Origin: a bacterium
GTDB lineage: Bacteria > JAMCPX01
Reading direction: 5' to 3'
DNA: 64,000 nucleotides
Assembly (NCBI GenBank): GCA_021787665.1
Contig: JAJYLN010000003.1
Span: forward strand, 80,502 to 144,501
Part shown: piece by piece, positions 44,600 through 53,262 of the stretch
Layout of the letters: every line of letters begins with the position of its first letter
Numbering within the stretch: position 1 is the stretch's first letter
Position numbers and translations under genes: made by a program
Notes under the pieces: generated by a model
Told to the model about the DNA's origin: nothing
The model's input: only the letters and a program-made list of their open reading frames with translations
The model's database searches: none

Positions 44600-44854
44600 A
44601 TGGCTGAAGAGGTAAGGCAACCGCAGGTGGTGGTGTTCACGACACCGACATGCTCGTGGTGCAAAAAAACAAAACAATACTTGATGGAACACAGGATACG
44701 GTTTAGAGAAGTGGACATATCGAGGGATCAGCAGGCCGCGAAGGACCTCGTGAGGAGGACCAACCAGATGGGCGTACCGGTGACGCTCATCAACAGCAAG
44801 CCTGTTATCGGATTCAACAAGCCCGAGATAGACAGGTTGTTGAACATAAAATAA
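44600..44854 (+). CDS. Glutaredoxin-family protein
   Basis: 84 residues with a thioredoxin fold: VVVFTTPTCSWCKKTKQYL with dithiol CSWC near residue 19, the cis-Pro region GVPVTLINSKPVIGFNKPEI, and a short C-terminal helix. NrdH/glutaredoxin-like proteins reduce disulfides using glutathione or thioredoxin reductase. A GAGGAGG precedes the ATG. groES follows after 20 bases, so the two are probably cotranscribed, suggesting a redox/protein-folding stress link. Confidence 0.9.
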   Translation: MAEEVRQPQVVVFTTPTCSWCKKTKQYLMEHRIRFREVDISRDQQAAKDLVRRTNQMGVPVTLINSKPVIGFNKPEIDRLLNIK

Positions 44855-44874
44855 TACAATAAAAGGAGGTACGC

Positions 44875-45147
44875 ATGAAAATACAACCATTGGAAGACAG
44901 GGTTTTGATAAAACCCACGGAAGAAAAGGAGAAGAAGCTTGGCTCCATTATCGTCCCCGAGACGGCCAAGGAGAAGCCCCAGGTAGGGGTCGTGGAGGCC
45001 GTGGGGACCGATGAAGAGCTCCAGAAGAACGTCAAGGTGGGGGATAAAGTCATCTTTGCAAAGTACGGTGGCACAGAGTTCGAGATCGATGGGACGACGT
45101 ACCTGATCGTCCAGAAATCCGATCTCCTCGGCGTCCTGAAAGGCTAA
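44875..45147 (+). CDS. groES: Co-chaperonin GroES
   Basis: 90 residues (usual 95-100) with the full fold: KIQPLEDRVLIKPTEEKEKK at the start, mobile-loop segment KKLGSIIVPETAKEKP, VKVGDKVIFAKYGGTEFEID and the C-terminal YLIVQKSDLLGVL. Forms the heptameric lid of GroEL. A strong AAAGGAGG precedes the ATG. Unusually groEL does not follow; a terminator lies three bases past the stop. Confidence 0.95.
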   Translation: MKIQPLEDRVLIKPTEEKEKKLGSIIVPETAKEKPQVGVVEAVGTDEELQKNVKVGDKVIFAKYGGTEFEIDGTTYLIVQKSDLLGVLKG

Positions 45148-45150
45148 GCT

Positions 45151-45178
45151 AAAAAGTCCCGCTCAGGCGGGACTTTTT
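45151..45178 (+). terminator. Rho-independent terminator after groES
   Basis: A 12-bp stem (AAAAAGTCCCGC/GCGGGACTTTTT) with loop TCAG and a T-run. Strong and symmetrical. Confidence 0.93.
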
Positions 45179-45344
45179 ATTATTCAGGGTGAATGAAGTG
45201 AAGGACCGTGCTGGAAAACAGTGTGGGTTCTTCGTCGCTATGGAAAACAGGCATTGCAGAGCTCGCCTTGACACCGCCCTGCCTATCGGACGGACACAGA
45301 GGATACCCAAGCGAAGCCTGGGGCAAGCTGGGTCCGGCAGCCCC

Positions 45345-46616
45345 TTGAGGGATCAGCAGAAGAATGCGCTGCTCTTGTTTCCGCTGGTCTTCTTGCTGGC
45401 ATGCTCTCTCAGCGCCTTTGCGCAAGGTAGTCCTGCGGGGACACCTTCCTCCGGCGCCCCGCCTGTCATTGCCCGATCCGTCAGTGCACAAGGAGACGCC
45501 ACGATAGCCAACAACGACGAGGCAGCGGCACGAAATGCCGCTCTCGCCGATGCGATGCGCAAGGCCGTCGAGCAGGCCGTTGGCGAGATCGTCCCGTCGC
45601 AGACGGCCCTCGAAGACTATAAGGTGCTGAACGACACTATCTATTCGAACACCTCCCGGTACGTCAGTGACTATACGGTTCTCGGCGAGGCAGCGAACAA
45701 CAACATTTATACGGTGGAGATCAAGGCAACCATATCAACCGCCCACCTGAAAGAGGCACTCAACACCATAGGCCTTCTGGCGGAGCAGAAAAAGATGCCG
45801 CGGGTAGCCGTAATCATACTCGAACACGATTGCGGAGGGAAGCTGTTCTCCTCATCGCTGCTATACGCCCCGACAATACCGAACAACGAAGGCACCCCCG
45901 GGCAGATACAGGTACGGCGCGCTGCCGGCCCACCGTCCATGGCGGAGAGGGAGATAGCCGGGCAGCTGGCGGACAATGGATTCAACGTGATCAAACATGC
46001 GGACATCCTGAGTGCCCTACGCTCTGCCAGGGGGTACACGGTACAGACCCTGAACGACAGTACGGTGCAAACTATAGGCAGGCTGTCGAACATCGCTGTT
46101 ATCTTCTACGGCACCGCGGATGCAAGGCTGGACGGCGAGGTGCCCGGGTCCGAGATGAGGTTCGTCCTTGCGACCGTATCGCTGAGGGCGATCGATACGG
46201 TCGATGGGAGGCTGCTGTTTTCCGGGGAACAGCATGCGGTCTCCATCCATACCGACCTCGCGACCGCAGGGAAAGAGGCACTGAAAAAGGCGGTGGACAG
46301 GGTCGCTGACAAGATGATAGCCCCGGTCCTTGACGCGTGGAAGCAGCAGACAGGCAGCGGTACGCCCATACGTCTGACCGTGGACGACGTCAGCTCGCCG
46401 GCTGTGCTGGGGAGGCTGATGGGTCAGATCATGACCCTCAGTGGAGTCCAGCACGTCTATCAGAGAAGTATCGGGGGCGGAGCGACAGCAATGGATGTGA
46501 ACTTTAAGGGCGATGCCCGGGAACTCACCGCGGCGCTCATCGGCGACCGTGCCATCACAACGCTGTCCGCTATAACGGTAACAACCACGAACACGATCCG
46601 TGCAAGGATAAAATAG
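45345..46616 (+). CDS. Exported FlgT-like protein
   Basis: The frame is open from 45189, but the first ~52 codons look non-coding. TTG 45345 gives a proper signal peptide (MRDQQKNALLLFPLVFLLAC, cleavage near SAFAQ), so it is preferred; 423 residues result. Residues ~42-135 resemble the FlgT N-terminal domain (VSAQGDATIANNDEAAARNA, then RYVSDYTVLGEAANNNIYTV). A middle LptE/CsgG-like alpha-beta region and a repeat-like C-terminus follow. FlgT supports the flagellar H-ring in Vibrio, but related domains occur outside flagella, and no flagellar genes are nearby. Confidence 0.75.
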   Translation: MRDQQKNALLLFPLVFLLACSLSAFAQGSPAGTPSSGAPPVIARSVSAQGDATIANNDEAAARNAALADAMRKAVEQAVGEIVPSQTALEDYKVLNDTIYSNTSRYVSDYTVLGEAANNNIYTVEIKATISTAHLKEALNTIGLLAEQKKMPRVAVIILEHDCGGKLFSSSLLYAPTIPNNEGTPGQIQVRRAAGPPSMAEREIAGQLADNGFNVIKHADILSALRSARGYTVQTLNDSTVQTIGRLSNIAVIFYGTADARLDGEVPGSEMRFVLATVSLRAIDTVDGRLLFSGEQHAVSIHTDLATAGKEALKKAVDRVADKMIAPVLDAWKQQTGSGTPIRLTVDDVSSPAVLGRLMGQIMTLSGVQHVYQRSIGGGATAMDVNFKGDARELTAALIGDRAITTLSAITVTTTNTIRARIK

Positions 46617-46645
46617 ATGTACGCTTTAGCCTACCCCATTACCCT

Positions 46646-47206
46646 ATGACCATCCCGAACGTTCTATCACTGCTCAGAATACTTTCCTTGCCTTTTCTGT
46701 TTTATCTGATGGGGAACGATTACCCGGTGGCGGCGTTCTGCGTCCTGATAGGGAGCTGGTTCACCGACCTGCTGGATGGCTTCATAGCGAGGACATTCAA
46801 CCAGAGTTCCAAGCTGGGCTCATACCTCGATCCCATAGCCGATAAGGTCGTTACGGCCTCGCTGTTCATCTTTCTGACATACTATGGACGCATCCCCCTG
46901 TGGCTTACCGCGACCGTGGTAGGCAGGGACGTGGTATTGCTCTGCGGACTGCTCGTGGTATTCATGCCCCAGAGATTCCCGGTCACTTCGCCTTCGTACC
47001 TCGGAAAGTTCACGACCTTCTTCCAGGCGCTGACCCTGCTCGTGGTAATGTCCGACAGCGTCCCGGCATTCAAGGGATACCTGACGCGGTTCTATTCCCC
47101 TGCTCTCTACGTGACCCTGGTGCTTACCCTGCTCTCCCTCGTGCAGTATGTCTTCAGGGGCATCGCCATGCTCAGGCACACGCGGACAAACGCCGGCAGC
47201 GTATAA
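46646..47206 (+). CDS. pgsA: CDP-alcohol phosphatidyltransferase (phosphatidylglycerophosphate synthase type)
   Basis: 186 residues of an integral membrane enzyme. The family signature is complete: DLLDGFIARTFNQSSKLGSY then LDPIADK (D-x2-DG-x2-AR-x8-G-x3-D-x3-D) near residues 37-64, with about six helices. Phosphatidylglycerophosphate synthase is the likely role because of the N-terminal TIPNVLSLLRILSLPFLFYL, but cardiolipin or other CDP-alcohol transfer is possible. It follows the FlgT-like gene by 29 bases. Confidence 0.87.
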   Translation: MTIPNVLSLLRILSLPFLFYLMGNDYPVAAFCVLIGSWFTDLLDGFIARTFNQSSKLGSYLDPIADKVVTASLFIFLTYYGRIPLWLTATVVGRDVVLLCGLLVVFMPQRFPVTSPSYLGKFTTFFQALTLLVVMSDSVPAFKGYLTRFYSPALYVTLVLTLLSLVQYVFRGIAMLRHTRTNAGSV

Positions 47207-47233
47207 CGTATACCCGGGCGATATAGACATATG

Positions 47234-47605
47234 TTATGCCGCATATTTCGTTGTTTCCCTGTTAAACAATGCACGAATCTTTTCTGGATTTTTAGCAAGG
47301 CTACGTAAAGCACCGATGGTCGTGGACTTCATTTCACGAAAACTGAACTATCCAGCATGCCCACGATTGCCAGACTTCACTGCACGACGCATATGCAATC
47401 GGTATCGTGCCCCCGTAGCCGTGATGACGGGTGTCTTCCCTTTGCGTCCCCAAGTAGTTCCCGCATGATAATCGCTCCTTATACCAGATTCGTCACCAAA
47501 CCATATTTCTGCTCTTTCCTGACGCGCTTCTTGTTCTATCTCGGGATATTCTTCATGGAGCCAGCGCTGAACCAGTTCAGGGTCCTGCACGGGTATTCCG
47601 TGACA
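47234..47605 (-). pseudogene. IS630-family transposase remnant
   Basis: The minus strand encodes a typical IS630 middle part, LVQRWLHEEYPEIEQEARQE and AEIWFGDESGIRSDYHAGTT, WGRKGKTPVITATGARYRL (bases ~47400-47600), which then loses frame. A separate frame gives the family's C-terminal end, SLAKNPEKIRALFNRETTKY then AA and stop (47234-47310). The catalytic middle between them and the N-terminal helix-turn-helix part are missing. This is a deleted, frameshifted relic. Confidence 0.8.
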
Positions 47606-47812
47606 CTGCATTACTACATCGATATCTTCGTCGAGATACCCCTGAACCTCGGCGTCCTCTGGCGGTATACGCGATACAGTATAACGACGGCGGTGCTGGG
47701 CATCCCCGCGGCATTGGTTGCAGCATACGCCGGCTTCACCCTCGGACACCAGCGGCTGCTCGATTTGATAAACGAAGTAATCGGCAGATAAGGGCAGGAT
47801 GTCATTCACTCG

Positions 47813-48745
47813 CTACATCCATCCGCTCAGCACGGTATCGATGCCGGCCTTCCTGAAGGTCGCTGCTACCTCTTCGAGCTTGCTTTCGGACAGTACGGGG
47901 AGGCCTAAGTACGGCTGGCTGCTCGCGATGGGCTTTATCTTGGACTCTCCCATGGGGTGGTAGGGGAGCAGGTGGATCGTACGGACACCAAGCCTGTTCA
48001 GCACGTCCATCACTGCATTGATGTTCTCCGGCGAATCGCTATAGCCCGGCACGAGCGGCATCCTTATGACGACGTTTGCTCCGGCGGACCTAAGCCTTTC
48101 GAGGTTCTGTATGATGACCCCGTTGCCCCTGCCGGTATATCTCGTGTGCAGGCCGGCGTCGATGGCCTTCAGGTCGTACAGGAACATATCGATCCCGGAC
48201 AGCGCATCCTTCACCACTGCGAAGTTGAAGTAGCCGCATGTCTCCATGACGGTATGGATGTGTGCTGACCTGCACCTTTGCACGAACCCCTTCAGGAACC
48301 TGTGCTGCAGGGTCGGCTCGCCACCGGAGAACGTTACCCCGCCGGACGAGCTCTCGAAGAACGGCCTGTCCTTCAGGACCTCGGCGAATAGCGTCTCTTC
48401 GTCGTAATACGTTCCCACACTTTTCAGGGCGTTCGATGGACATGCCTCCACACACCTGCCGCACCCATTACACGTCTCTCTGTCGATGCGTCCGGGGGAC
48501 CCCGTGAAAATGGCCCTGCGCTCGCAGACGACCGCGCACCGGCCACGGTACATGCAGATAGTCTCGTAGAAGCCGATCTCGCGGTAGGGATGTATGGATT
48601 CCGGGTTCTGGCACCACATGCAGCGCAAAGGGCACCCCTTGAAGAAGACCACCGTCCGGATCCCCGGTCCATCATGGAGAGAGAACCTCTGGATATCGAA
48701 AACGAGCGCGCTGCTCCCTGTTCTATAGACTTCGTCGCGTCTCAC
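47813..48745 (-). CDS. Glycyl radical enzyme activating protein
   Basis: A radical-SAM enzyme that installs the glycyl radical on its partner. The 310 residues contain the CxxxCxxC cluster GCPLRCMWCQNPES near residue 35, a ferredoxin-like insert with further Cys clusters (CNGCGRCVEACPSNAL), and the SAM-binding GGVTFSGGEPTLQ. The insert is typical of activases for dehydratase/lyase-type enzymes and absent from the short PflA. The ATG overlaps the stop of the glycyl radical enzyme gene by four bases. Confidence 0.93.
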   Translation of the reverse strand: MRRDEVYRTGSSALVFDIQRFSLHDGPGIRTVVFFKGCPLRCMWCQNPESIHPYREIGFYETICMYRGRCAVVCERRAIFTGSPGRIDRETCNGCGRCVEACPSNALKSVGTYYDEETLFAEVLKDRPFFESSSGGVTFSGGEPTLQHRFLKGFVQRCRSAHIHTVMETCGYFNFAVVKDALSGIDMFLYDLKAIDAGLHTRYTGRGNGVIIQNLERLRSAGANVVIRMPLVPGYSDSPENINAVMDVLNRLGVRTIHLLPYHPMGESKIKPIASSQPYLGLPVLSESKLEEVAATFRKAGIDTVLSGWM

Positions 48746-51237
48746 ATTCCGCTACTTCCGAATTCGATACGGCTGATGATATCGTCCTGAACGGGTCTGC
48801 CGAGGTCTACGAAGTATGCCGTGTACCCGGACACCCGCACGATGAGGTCCTTGTACTGATCCGGGTGCTTCTGTGCCTCCCTCAGGGTGTCTGACGATAC
48901 GACATTGAACTGTACGTGCATACCCCCGAGCGAGAAGTATGTCCGTACCAGCATGGCGATTTTATAGAGACCTTCTCTCGTGCTCAGCAGATCCGGGGTA
49001 AGTCTCATGTTGAGCGATGAGCCATTGCTGCTCCTGAGGTTATCGAGCTTGCCGACAGACTTCATCGCCGCCGTCGGCCCTTTTGTCTCGGTACCATTGG
49101 CTGGCGACAGGCTGTTCGACACCGGCTCGCCCGCCTTGCGGCCGTCCGGCGTCGCGCCGAGCACGATGCCGTCGAACACGTGGATCCCATACGAGAAGAA
49201 CCCCGGCCTGAACGTGTCGTGACGTGTACCAGTGTGCGACTTGACGAGGTCGCAAAAAGTGCTGTGCAGCCACACCGCGATGTCGTCCGCCCCATCATCG
49301 TCCCTGCCGAACTTCGGGGACTTGTTGCTCATCAAATTCCTGAGCTCGTCGTGTCCCCTGAAGTCCCTCTTCAGTATCCGCAGCAGCTCCTTCATCGTCA
49401 GCTTCTTCTCCTCGAAGACGAGCTTCCTGATAGCGGCGAGGGAGTTCACGGTCGTAGCAAACCCACGCGCCGTTATCGACGCAAAGTTGTACCGTGCGCC
49501 CCCCTGCGTCATGTCCATCGCATGCTCGATGCAGCCGTCGATCGTCATGGACACGAACGGGTCATGGTAGCCTTCACCGTACACCTGGTCCTTCAGGTCA
49601 ATGCCTGTAGCCATCAGGTCGATGTTATAGCCGAGGTGTACCCGGAACGCCTCCTTGAGCTCATCGAACGACCTGAACGACGACGGTGGCCCCGTCTTCG
49701 GCGAGAGCCTGTTCAGGGTGATGCCGAGCTTCCCGTTGAGGAGCGTCAGCTCGAGCACGCCGGCGAGCGAAATATCGTTGCCGGAGGTCGTCGCGAAGGT
49801 GTTGCCATCGGACGTCGGCTCGACGCATCCTATGATCGCATAGTCCCTTGCATCTTCCTGTGTATACCCGTCGTTCACGAGCGACGGGATGATGGCGTCG
49901 TCATTGAACAGGGCCGGACCTGAGGTCGACTGGTACACCCCAATCGCCCGTGTGACAAAGTCCTGCGGCGCACCTTTGTGAATCCGTATGGAGAAGCTGT
50001 TCGTCATCGATTTCAGCCCCGCGATAGCATCGATGAACAGGGAGGAGAGCTCGTTCGTTGCATCGTTGCCGCTCCTGTCCACGCCGCCGACCGTGACCGC
50101 CTGGTTATCAGCCCCGAGCTCGCTTGCGGATGCCTTCAGGACAGATGGGATCACGATGAGGTTGTAGCTGAGCTTGATCAGGAGCTCCTGGATGAGACCG
50201 AACGCCAGGTCAGGCGTGATCGTACCGTTATCGATCGACTGCCGGTAGAAGGGATAGAGGTACTGGTCTGCCCTTCCTATCGCGAACAGGGCGCCTGAGC
50301 CATACGAGATCAGGGCGACTACCTGAACGAGCCACAGGAACTGCATGGCCTCGTAGAAGTCCCGCGGTGCGTGCTCCGGGACCCACGTGCAGTTTGCCCC
50401 GATCCTTTCGAGCTGTGCCTTCCTTCCCGGATCCTGCTCTTTCCCGGCGAGCAGCATCGCATGGCGCGCAAGCCGGTGGGCATAGGTGATCGTGGCATCG
50501 ATGGACCGTGCCATCGCCCTGAGGACCTCCTCACCGGCCTTATCCCTGCCCTTCCCGATGGCCTGCTCTATCTCCGCTTTTACCGCGCCAAGCCCCTTGT
50601 TGATAAGGTTTTTATGCCCTACGACGAGGTGTCCCTGCACATCAAGTATGTTCATGATTATCTGCGGGTTGCTTCTCTCGAGTACCCTGCCGAGGGATAG
50701 GTCCTTCAGGCTCGTGTAGCCCTTGAGCCTCTTCGTGCCTCCGGCAGCTATCGAGAGGAGCGCACCCGGGTTCAGATATGCGTGCTTGAACAGCCTGTGC
50801 TCCTTCCAGAGCCTGTACTTACCATCGTTCACGGTCCTGCCTTCCCAATAGCGAAGTATATCGTTGCGTAGCTCGCGCTCTTCAGCTCTGGATATGACGA
50901 ACGGCCTGAACGGCCTGCGGCGCAACTGGCCCGTGTAGTGCTTGAGGACCGCGCTCATGTCCCCCCGCTCCACCGGCAGTACGACCCCGAGTATCTTGCT
51001 CGAACGGTTGCCGGCGATGAGCTCTTCGTCCATGATGTAGACGCTCATGTTCTCGAGGGTTTTTTTCAGTGCAAGGGAGGCCCTCATGGAAGGGTGGCAC
51101 GATTCGGTTTGTCTGAATACTTCGGTAAAGTACCGTGCCCTTTCAAGGCAGATCTCATAAGGAGCGCCGAGGATCCGGGTCTTAAGACCCTGGACTCTTT
51201 TTGTTTCGGCATCGCGAGTTACTGCTGGTAAAGACAT
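48742..51237 (-). CDS. Glycyl radical enzyme, eliminating (dehydratase/lyase) type
   Basis: 831 residues with the complete architecture: PFL-like barrel, thiyl site IIGCVEPTSDGN (Cys471, Glu473), and C-terminal radical loop RVSGYTAYF (Gly804). The Cys-x-Glu GCVE signature is that of glycerol/propanediol dehydratase, choline TMA-lyase and isethionate lyase; true pyruvate formate-lyase has adjacent cysteines. It is therefore probably not PFL despite the usual annotation. No microcompartment or downstream aldehyde genes are present, so the substrate is unknown. Confidence 0.9.
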   Translation of the reverse strand: MSLPAVTRDAETKRVQGLKTRILGAPYEICLERARYFTEVFRQTESCHPSMRASLALKKTLENMSVYIMDEELIAGNRSSKILGVVLPVERGDMSAVLKHYTGQLRRRPFRPFVISRAEERELRNDILRYWEGRTVNDGKYRLWKEHRLFKHAYLNPGALLSIAAGGTKRLKGYTSLKDLSLGRVLERSNPQIIMNILDVQGHLVVGHKNLINKGLGAVKAEIEQAIGKGRDKAGEEVLRAMARSIDATITYAHRLARHAMLLAGKEQDPGRKAQLERIGANCTWVPEHAPRDFYEAMQFLWLVQVVALISYGSGALFAIGRADQYLYPFYRQSIDNGTITPDLAFGLIQELLIKLSYNLIVIPSVLKASASELGADNQAVTVGGVDRSGNDATNELSSLFIDAIAGLKSMTNSFSIRIHKGAPQDFVTRAIGVYQSTSGPALFNDDAIIPSLVNDGYTQEDARDYAIIGCVEPTSDGNTFATTSGNDISLAGVLELTLLNGKLGITLNRLSPKTGPPSSFRSFDELKEAFRVHLGYNIDLMATGIDLKDQVYGEGYHDPFVSMTIDGCIEHAMDMTQGGARYNFASITARGFATTVNSLAAIRKLVFEEKKLTMKELLRILKRDFRGHDELRNLMSNKSPKFGRDDDGADDIAVWLHSTFCDLVKSHTGTRHDTFRPGFFSYGIHVFDGIVLGATPDGRKAGEPVSNSLSPANGTETKGPTAAMKSVGKLDNLRSSNGSSLNMRLTPDLLSTREGLYKIAMLVRTYFSLGGMHVQFNVVSSDTLREAQKHPDQYKDLIVRVSGYTAYFVDLGRPVQDDIISRIEFGSSGM

Positions 51238-51395
51238 CGGCCTGTCTCCCGGTCATGAGACTATTATCCTTCTGTATTCCTGTCAAGTTACAGGCAAGCA
51301 GCACGTTCCTTCTATCTTTTGTTCATAGGGGGCTTTGGTTTGATGCGTGACCTGCGTGTATGGCCAGGCTTCCCTCCCTGTTGCTAACGCGTTTT

Positions 51396-52139
51396 TCAGG
51401 GCTCGAGAGACAGGTCCTTCAGCACTTTAAGGGAGATCGCGAGCATGCTGTCCATAGCTGATTTTATGCGCGGCGTGTCCATAACCTGCTCCGCGTAATT
51501 TATGTTCCCGGTGGCAAGCAGGAGCGCACCGGTCTTCATACCGAGCACGTGTCCGAGCGAAAATACGGCAGCGCACTCCATCTCCATCGCGAGGATGCCC
51601 TTCGACTCCAGTAGCTTCGCGTCCCCCTTCTCGGCAAAGAAGGCGTCGGACGTCATGATCGGTCCGACATGAAATGCCGTGGTATGGCCCCGAGGCTTCC
51701 CCCCAGTGCCGGCACCGGCAAACCGAACGAGCCGTTCCAGGACAGAGAAATCAGGCACCGAAGGGACATCGCCGATACCGTAGGCATCCTTGAAGCCCGT
51801 CATCGAGCCGGCACCCGTCGGTATGACGATATCGCCAGGCTTGATTTGCTTGCTGACTCCACCGCACGTACCGGCCCTTATGATGACCTTCACGCCGAGC
51901 CGGGAGAGTTCCTCGACAACGATGCCGGCCGAAGGGGATCCCATGCCCGAGGTAACGACGGATACCCTCGTACCATGATAAAACCCGGTGTATGCGTCCA
52001 GACCTCGGTATGCATTGATGGGCCTTGACTTCTCCAGAAACTTGTCCGCTATGAAGGCGGACCTCTGCGGGTCGCCGGGCAAAAGAACGAACCTCGCTAT
52101 GTCTGCAGGAGCGATCTTCAAATGATAAAGCCCCTTCAT
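51396..52139 (-). CDS. Uridine/purine nucleoside phosphorylase (PNP/UDP family)
   Basis: 247 residues from ATG 52139 (GAGG ahead); the frame also runs to 52205 inside dnaJ. It shows FVLLPGDPQRSAFIADKF, IIRAGTCGGVSKQIKPGDIV near residue 87, and ILAMEMECAAVFSLG near 185, the ribose-binding MEME-like motif. It cleaves nucleosides with phosphate to base and ribose-1-phosphate; uridine is the best guess by overall pattern. It follows the dnaJ-like gene by 13 bases. Confidence 0.88.
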   Translation of the reverse strand: MKGLYHLKIAPADIARFVLLPGDPQRSAFIADKFLEKSRPINAYRGLDAYTGFYHGTRVSVVTSGMGSPSAGIVVEELSRLGVKVIIRAGTCGGVSKQIKPGDIVIPTGAGSMTGFKDAYGIGDVPSVPDFSVLERLVRFAGAGTGGKPRGHTTAFHVGPIMTSDAFFAEKGDAKLLESKGILAMEMECAAVFSLGHVLGMKTGALLLATGNINYAEQVMDTPRIKSAMDSMLAISLKVLKDLSLEP

Positions 52140-52152
52140 GGAACGACCTCTG

Positions 52153-53217
52153 TCAGAAGGCCTTCCGCGTCGTGCCCTTGCCCCGCATGGCCTCCCACTC
52201 CTCAAGAATTTGTCGCTCTCTCGGCGAAAGGTCCTTCGGTATGGCTATATGGATCCTGACATAGAGGTCGCCGAGTCTGCTTGTGGACTCGATCCCCTTG
52301 CCCCTGAGCTTCAACAACTGCTCGTCCTGCGTGCCGGACGGTATCTTCAAGTCTATCGTACCGCCGACTGGTGACGGGATGCTCACGGTCTTGCCGAGGA
52401 CGACTTCATAGGGATATACCGGGAGGTCCAGGTATAAGTCCTCGCCTTTCAACGTAAAACGCTGCGGGGGCTCGATCCTCACGTTGAGATAGAGAGAGCC
52501 CTTCCTGCCGGTCCGGGGATCCATACCCCCCTGTCCGGAGAGCTTTATCCTGGAGCCCTGCTTGATGCCTTTCGGTATCTTCACCTCGATGGTCTTGTTC
52601 CTCTGCGTAGAGCCCGTGCCGCCACACTGGGGGCAGACATTCTGGCCGGTTATGTTCCTTCCCCTGAAGGACGTCGTCTTACCGATGTATCCGGTGCCAC
52701 GGCACAGGCCACAGACTTCAGGAGACGGGATATTGATTATTCTCTTGCCGCCTTCCCGGGCATCCGACAGGGACAGTTCGATGTCGGCTTCCTGATCCAT
52801 GTCGGGCACACGCTCTGCATAGGGGTCAGTATACTCCTTGGCAAAGCCTCCGAGCAGGTCGTCGAGATTTATCCCTGCGCCCCGGCGCCCGCCGAAAAAG
52901 GTCTCGAAGAAATCGGAGAAATTCGTGGTCCCGAACCGGCTCGATCCGGCGCCGGCGTAACTCTGCTGTCCCCACTGTCCCTGGGAAATCCTGTCCCAAT
53001 TGTACCCGAGCTGATCATATTTCGTCTTCTTGTCCGGATCCCCCAGTACCTGATACGCCTCGTTTATCTCCTTGAACTTCTCTTCCGCCCTCTGTTTGTC
53101 CGTGGGGTTCAAGTCCGGGTGGTACTTCCTTGCCAGGGTCTTGTACGCCTTTTTTATCTCTTCCTGGGTCGCGCTCTTTCCAACGCCGAGTATTTTATAG
53201 TAATCCTTGTACTCCAC
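52153..53217 (-). CDS. DnaJ-family co-chaperone with half zinc finger
   Basis: 354 residues. The J domain (residues 1-70) has the HPD tripeptide in LARKYHPDLNPTDKQRA. The usual Gly/Phe-rich region is replaced by a Gly/Ser/Arg segment. Only two CxxCxGxG elements are present (CGLCRGTG, CPQCGGTG), against four in type I DnaJ. The C-terminal substrate-binding domains (IEVKIPKGIKQGSRIKLSGQ, YDLDL-like strands) are intact. It stimulates DnaK ATPase. Confidence 0.92.
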   Translation of the reverse strand: MEYKDYYKILGVGKSATQEEIKKAYKTLARKYHPDLNPTDKQRAEEKFKEINEAYQVLGDPDKKTKYDQLGYNWDRISQGQWGQQSYAGAGSSRFGTTNFSDFFETFFGGRRGAGINLDDLLGGFAKEYTDPYAERVPDMDQEADIELSLSDAREGGKRIINIPSPEVCGLCRGTGYIGKTTSFRGRNITGQNVCPQCGGTGSTQRNKTIEVKIPKGIKQGSRIKLSGQGGMDPRTGRKGSLYLNVRIEPPQRFTLKGEDLYLDLPVYPYEVVLGKTVSIPSPVGGTIDLKIPSGTQDEQLLKLRGKGIESTSRLGDLYVRIHIAIPKDLSPRERQILEEWEAMRGKGTTRKAF

Positions 53218-53262
53218 GTCTCACCTCGTTATCGGTAAAGATAATCTATATCCGGAATAGTA

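Noticed and set aside
47357..47791. Plus-strand 144-residue hydrophobic protein
   Set aside because: It is the antisense shadow of the IS630 transposase remnant, which has clear family motifs on the minus strand.
48742..51237. Annotation as pyruvate formate-lyase
   Set aside because: The active site is Cys-Val-Glu rather than the adjacent Cys-Cys of PFL, and the activase carries a ferredoxin insert.
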